Assembly (NCBI GenBank): GCA_010909165.1
Contig: MU008177.1
Coordinates: 868,001 to 932,000 of the forward strand
DNA length: 64,000 bases
Direction: 5' to 3'
From: Anthoceros angustus
Lineage: Eukaryota; Streptophyta; Anthocerotopsida; Anthocerotales; Anthocerotaceae
The position numbers and the translations under genes were made by a program. Shown here one piece after another: positions 61,987-64,000 of the stretch. Numbering within the stretch: the first letter of the stretch is position 1; every line of letters starts with the position of its first letter. The notes beneath the pieces are model-generated. The model did not search any database. It was not told the DNA's origin and saw only the letters and a program-made list of their open reading frames with translations.

Positions 61987-62880
61987 TTAATACTTGTCCC
62001 AGATGAAATACATCCCACCAAGGAAGCTTTCTTGCGTACTACAAGCTAGAATACCATGTTGGCAATAAGTTTGGCCATTCAAAGCTCCTCCACCCCAACA
62101 TGCAGTATTATTATCAAATTCGTAGCGAGAGAGATCTTTAATCGATTGGTGAGTTATATGATATATAGGAGCCATAAATACAACAATACATTTTTCAGTG
62201 GTGATGAAAGAGGCACTTTTATTCCATCATCGTTTTCAAGCATATCTTGCACGGTAGCTCAAAGCTTACAGTTATAGTTCACGATTCTCTTATTAATATG
62301 GCCTAAACATTTCCCATAAGTATTTTTTGCATTATTTTTGGCCAATAGAAATGGCATGCATCCTAGAGGTTGAACCTCTATTATGAAAAACTTCCGTGGT
62401 CCTTTATTATAAAAGTATTGAATGATATCTCTAAATTCACATAGAATGTTGTCTTCAAATTGACCCACTTCATTAAATATTGTTTGATTATCGCTCATGT
62501 AAATTTTCTTCCTCTCATTACTTCCCACTGAGACGTAAATTAGAGAATTAGCTAAATAGTTAGCATAAGTTTTGGATCGAGTTGACGAAGTTGAATTAAA
62601 GAATCTTCTCTAAAAAACATAAATTGGTCTCTTAATGGTATAAGATCTCCATATGTTTTCTTATGTCACGAAAAATACCATATCTAATTGATCCAAAATT
62701 AACACCCACTTTTGGATTGTTATTATCATGACTTAAAGAAGAGGGTGGAAGTTCACTCAAATTAAATTAAGATATTTTTGAGCTATAAAATCAATAAGAA
62801 GAAAACCAAAGTATGTCGTCCAGTAGCTTTATGATGTATATGATGAATCTCCAAAAATATAAAAACCAGTAAAATTCTTG
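61987..62880 (-). pseudogene. Decayed GDSL esterase/lipase
   Basis: GDSL blocks appear in order on the minus strand, interrupted by stops and frame changes. They run from block I as IFGDSSYTS (about 62850) to the LIDFIAQKYL region, LPPSSL and VGVNFGS. They continue with TYGDLIPLRDQF, then SKTYANYLANSLIYVSVGSNE (block III) and YNKGPRKFFIIEVQPLGCMP. NNTACWGGGALNGQTYC, CSTQESF and IWDKY come last. Here the sequence stops before the catalytic Asp-x-x-His block would be complete. At least two frameshifts and several stops occur, and the spacing after block I is shortened. Plant GDSL enzymes are secreted acyl hydrolases. AT-rich flanks and the loss of the catalytic His motif support pseudogene status. 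Confidence 0.78.
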
Positions 62881-64000
62881 GCACTTGTGATACGATAGTG
62901 ACTCAAAACAAACACAATACTCATCAAAAGGGGAACGTTCTTTATGATAATAAGACGGATTGATTTTATGGATCTTACAGTATTAGAATTCAAGTGCCTT
63001 GCCATCTAATAAACAATTTATAGCATACCCCGTAACGATATAGCTCTTTACTGGTCACGGACAAGAGAGCGCACTAGAGATCTATGCTTTTCGGGCATAG
63101 TCCTTATGCTCCCAGAAATATTCTCAAAGTAACTTTCCACTACGCTCTCTAACATAGACAACTTTCATACAAAAAAGCTTTTGATCTTCAATTCTTGGCC
63201 CTATTTAATTCTTGTAGGTTTGTTCTCAATTAGGATATGACTTGATAATTAACCTATCTCCCTGGAACCACACATCATGTATATTACCTTCCAAACCTTC
63301 CTCTCCAGGGATTGTATACAACTATTTGTAGCCATATGATTTACATGCAGCAATGAATCTAAACCCAGATTGATTTCAACTTTTTGAGTAGATTTAACAT
63401 TTTAGAGTTTTTGGTTGAAAGAGCATACGTTTTAAGGTAACTAGAGCTATGCAATTAATTCTCATGTATTATAATCACTTTGTGGAGAAAAACCCAGTTT
63501 TTTTAGTTATCTATTTTAGCATTAATATGTATAATAACTTCGATGTATTTCTTTCATGGAAATCTGTAGCCCAAATTCAAAGTTTGGACTCGGTGTGCGG
63601 TGCTGGTTTTTCCGGCTTGTTGTGATTTTGGATACTCTCCTATTCGTGCATAATCTTTTAGGGTGAGTGACTGATGTGTATTTTGACCTGATAACCTGAA
63701 ATTAATGACTTTTTATTAGCACGTTTTTCACAAGCGTTATGAACCCTTTCATGTGGTTTTTATGACGATGCCCATCACCTGGCGTCATAAAAGAGCGCGA
63801 TGTGGAGCTCGCCTGACAAAATCATCGACATCATTCATCGCCGTCCTGCAAGTTTGAAGCTCCAAGCTATCATGTGGCTTTCACGTTGACGACGGCAAAG
63901 CTCACTACTAGGTTGGCAGTTATTGCTAAAAAGAATGCTAATACCCTATTTGTAGTTTTATTTTCGCCTCAATCCGTCTCTTCAATGCGCTTTTTGCATC
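62881..64000. other. AT-rich flank, no supported feature
   Basis: Read on both strands: no domain, RNA gene or clear repeat recognised up to the window end. Confidence 0.4.

Overview
The window is plant nuclear DNA. Nearly every coding unit is a familiar land-plant protein, split by short GT-AG introns of roughly 60 to 150 bases, and the genes sit in compact clusters separated by AT-rich, repeat-laden stretches. Plant-specific markers include a DYW-class PPR protein, a HY5-type bZIP, a BTB/TAZ (BT) protein, a ZIFL transporter, a plant-type sirohydrochlorin ferrochelatase with a cysteine-rich tail, and a GS-OX-like flavin monooxygenase. The very short introns together with a DYW-PPR gene fit a compact early-diverging genome such as a Selaginella-like lycophyte. 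That placement is inference, not proof.

Layout. 1-360: open frame entering from the left edge. 1.35-3.35 kb: acid lipase (+). 3.68-5.69 kb: unrecognised multi-exon gene (+). 5.83-6.80 kb: decayed 2-oxoglutarate dioxygenase (-). 6.96-9.30 kb: divergent pair TOP6A (-) and RPS15A (+), sharing an intergenic region with a 101-bp tandem duplication. 11.9-15.8 kb: cytosolic glucose-6-phosphate isomerase (-). 17.3-21.7 kb: divergent short-chain dehydrogenase (-) and flavin monooxygenase (+). 22.0-23.7 kb: BTB/TAZ protein (-). 25.3-28.6 kb: secretory coiled-coil membrane protein (-). 28.6-36.2 kb: repeat-rich, AT-rich island with minisatellites and one unrecognised spliced gene. 36.3-38.2 kb: intronless PPR gene (+) with a clipped DYW end. 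39.7-41.3 kb: SPRY membrane protein (+) with an apparent frameshift. 41.9-44.9 kb: ZIFL transporter (-). 45.6-47 kb: LTR fragment with a primer-binding site, a perfect hairpin and a 46-bp palindromic repeat. 47.4-49.1 kb: FolD (-). 50.5-59.0 kb: dense cluster of RAD51D (-), IPK2 (+), SIRB (-), STK19-like (+) and HY5-like (+). 61.2-62.9 kb: proline-rich repeat coding frame beside a decayed GDSL esterase (-).

There is no operon logic here. The recurring organisation is head-to-head pairs over short intergenic regions: TOP6A/RPS15A, SDR/FMO, RAD51D/IPK2 and SIRB/STK19. Several genes act in genome maintenance (TOP6A, RAD51D, STK19-like) and light signalling (HY5-like). I see no proof that they are co-regulated. 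I found no tRNA, rRNA or CRISPR. Exon borders were read by eye from splice sites and family homology; gene ends are firmer than internal borders.
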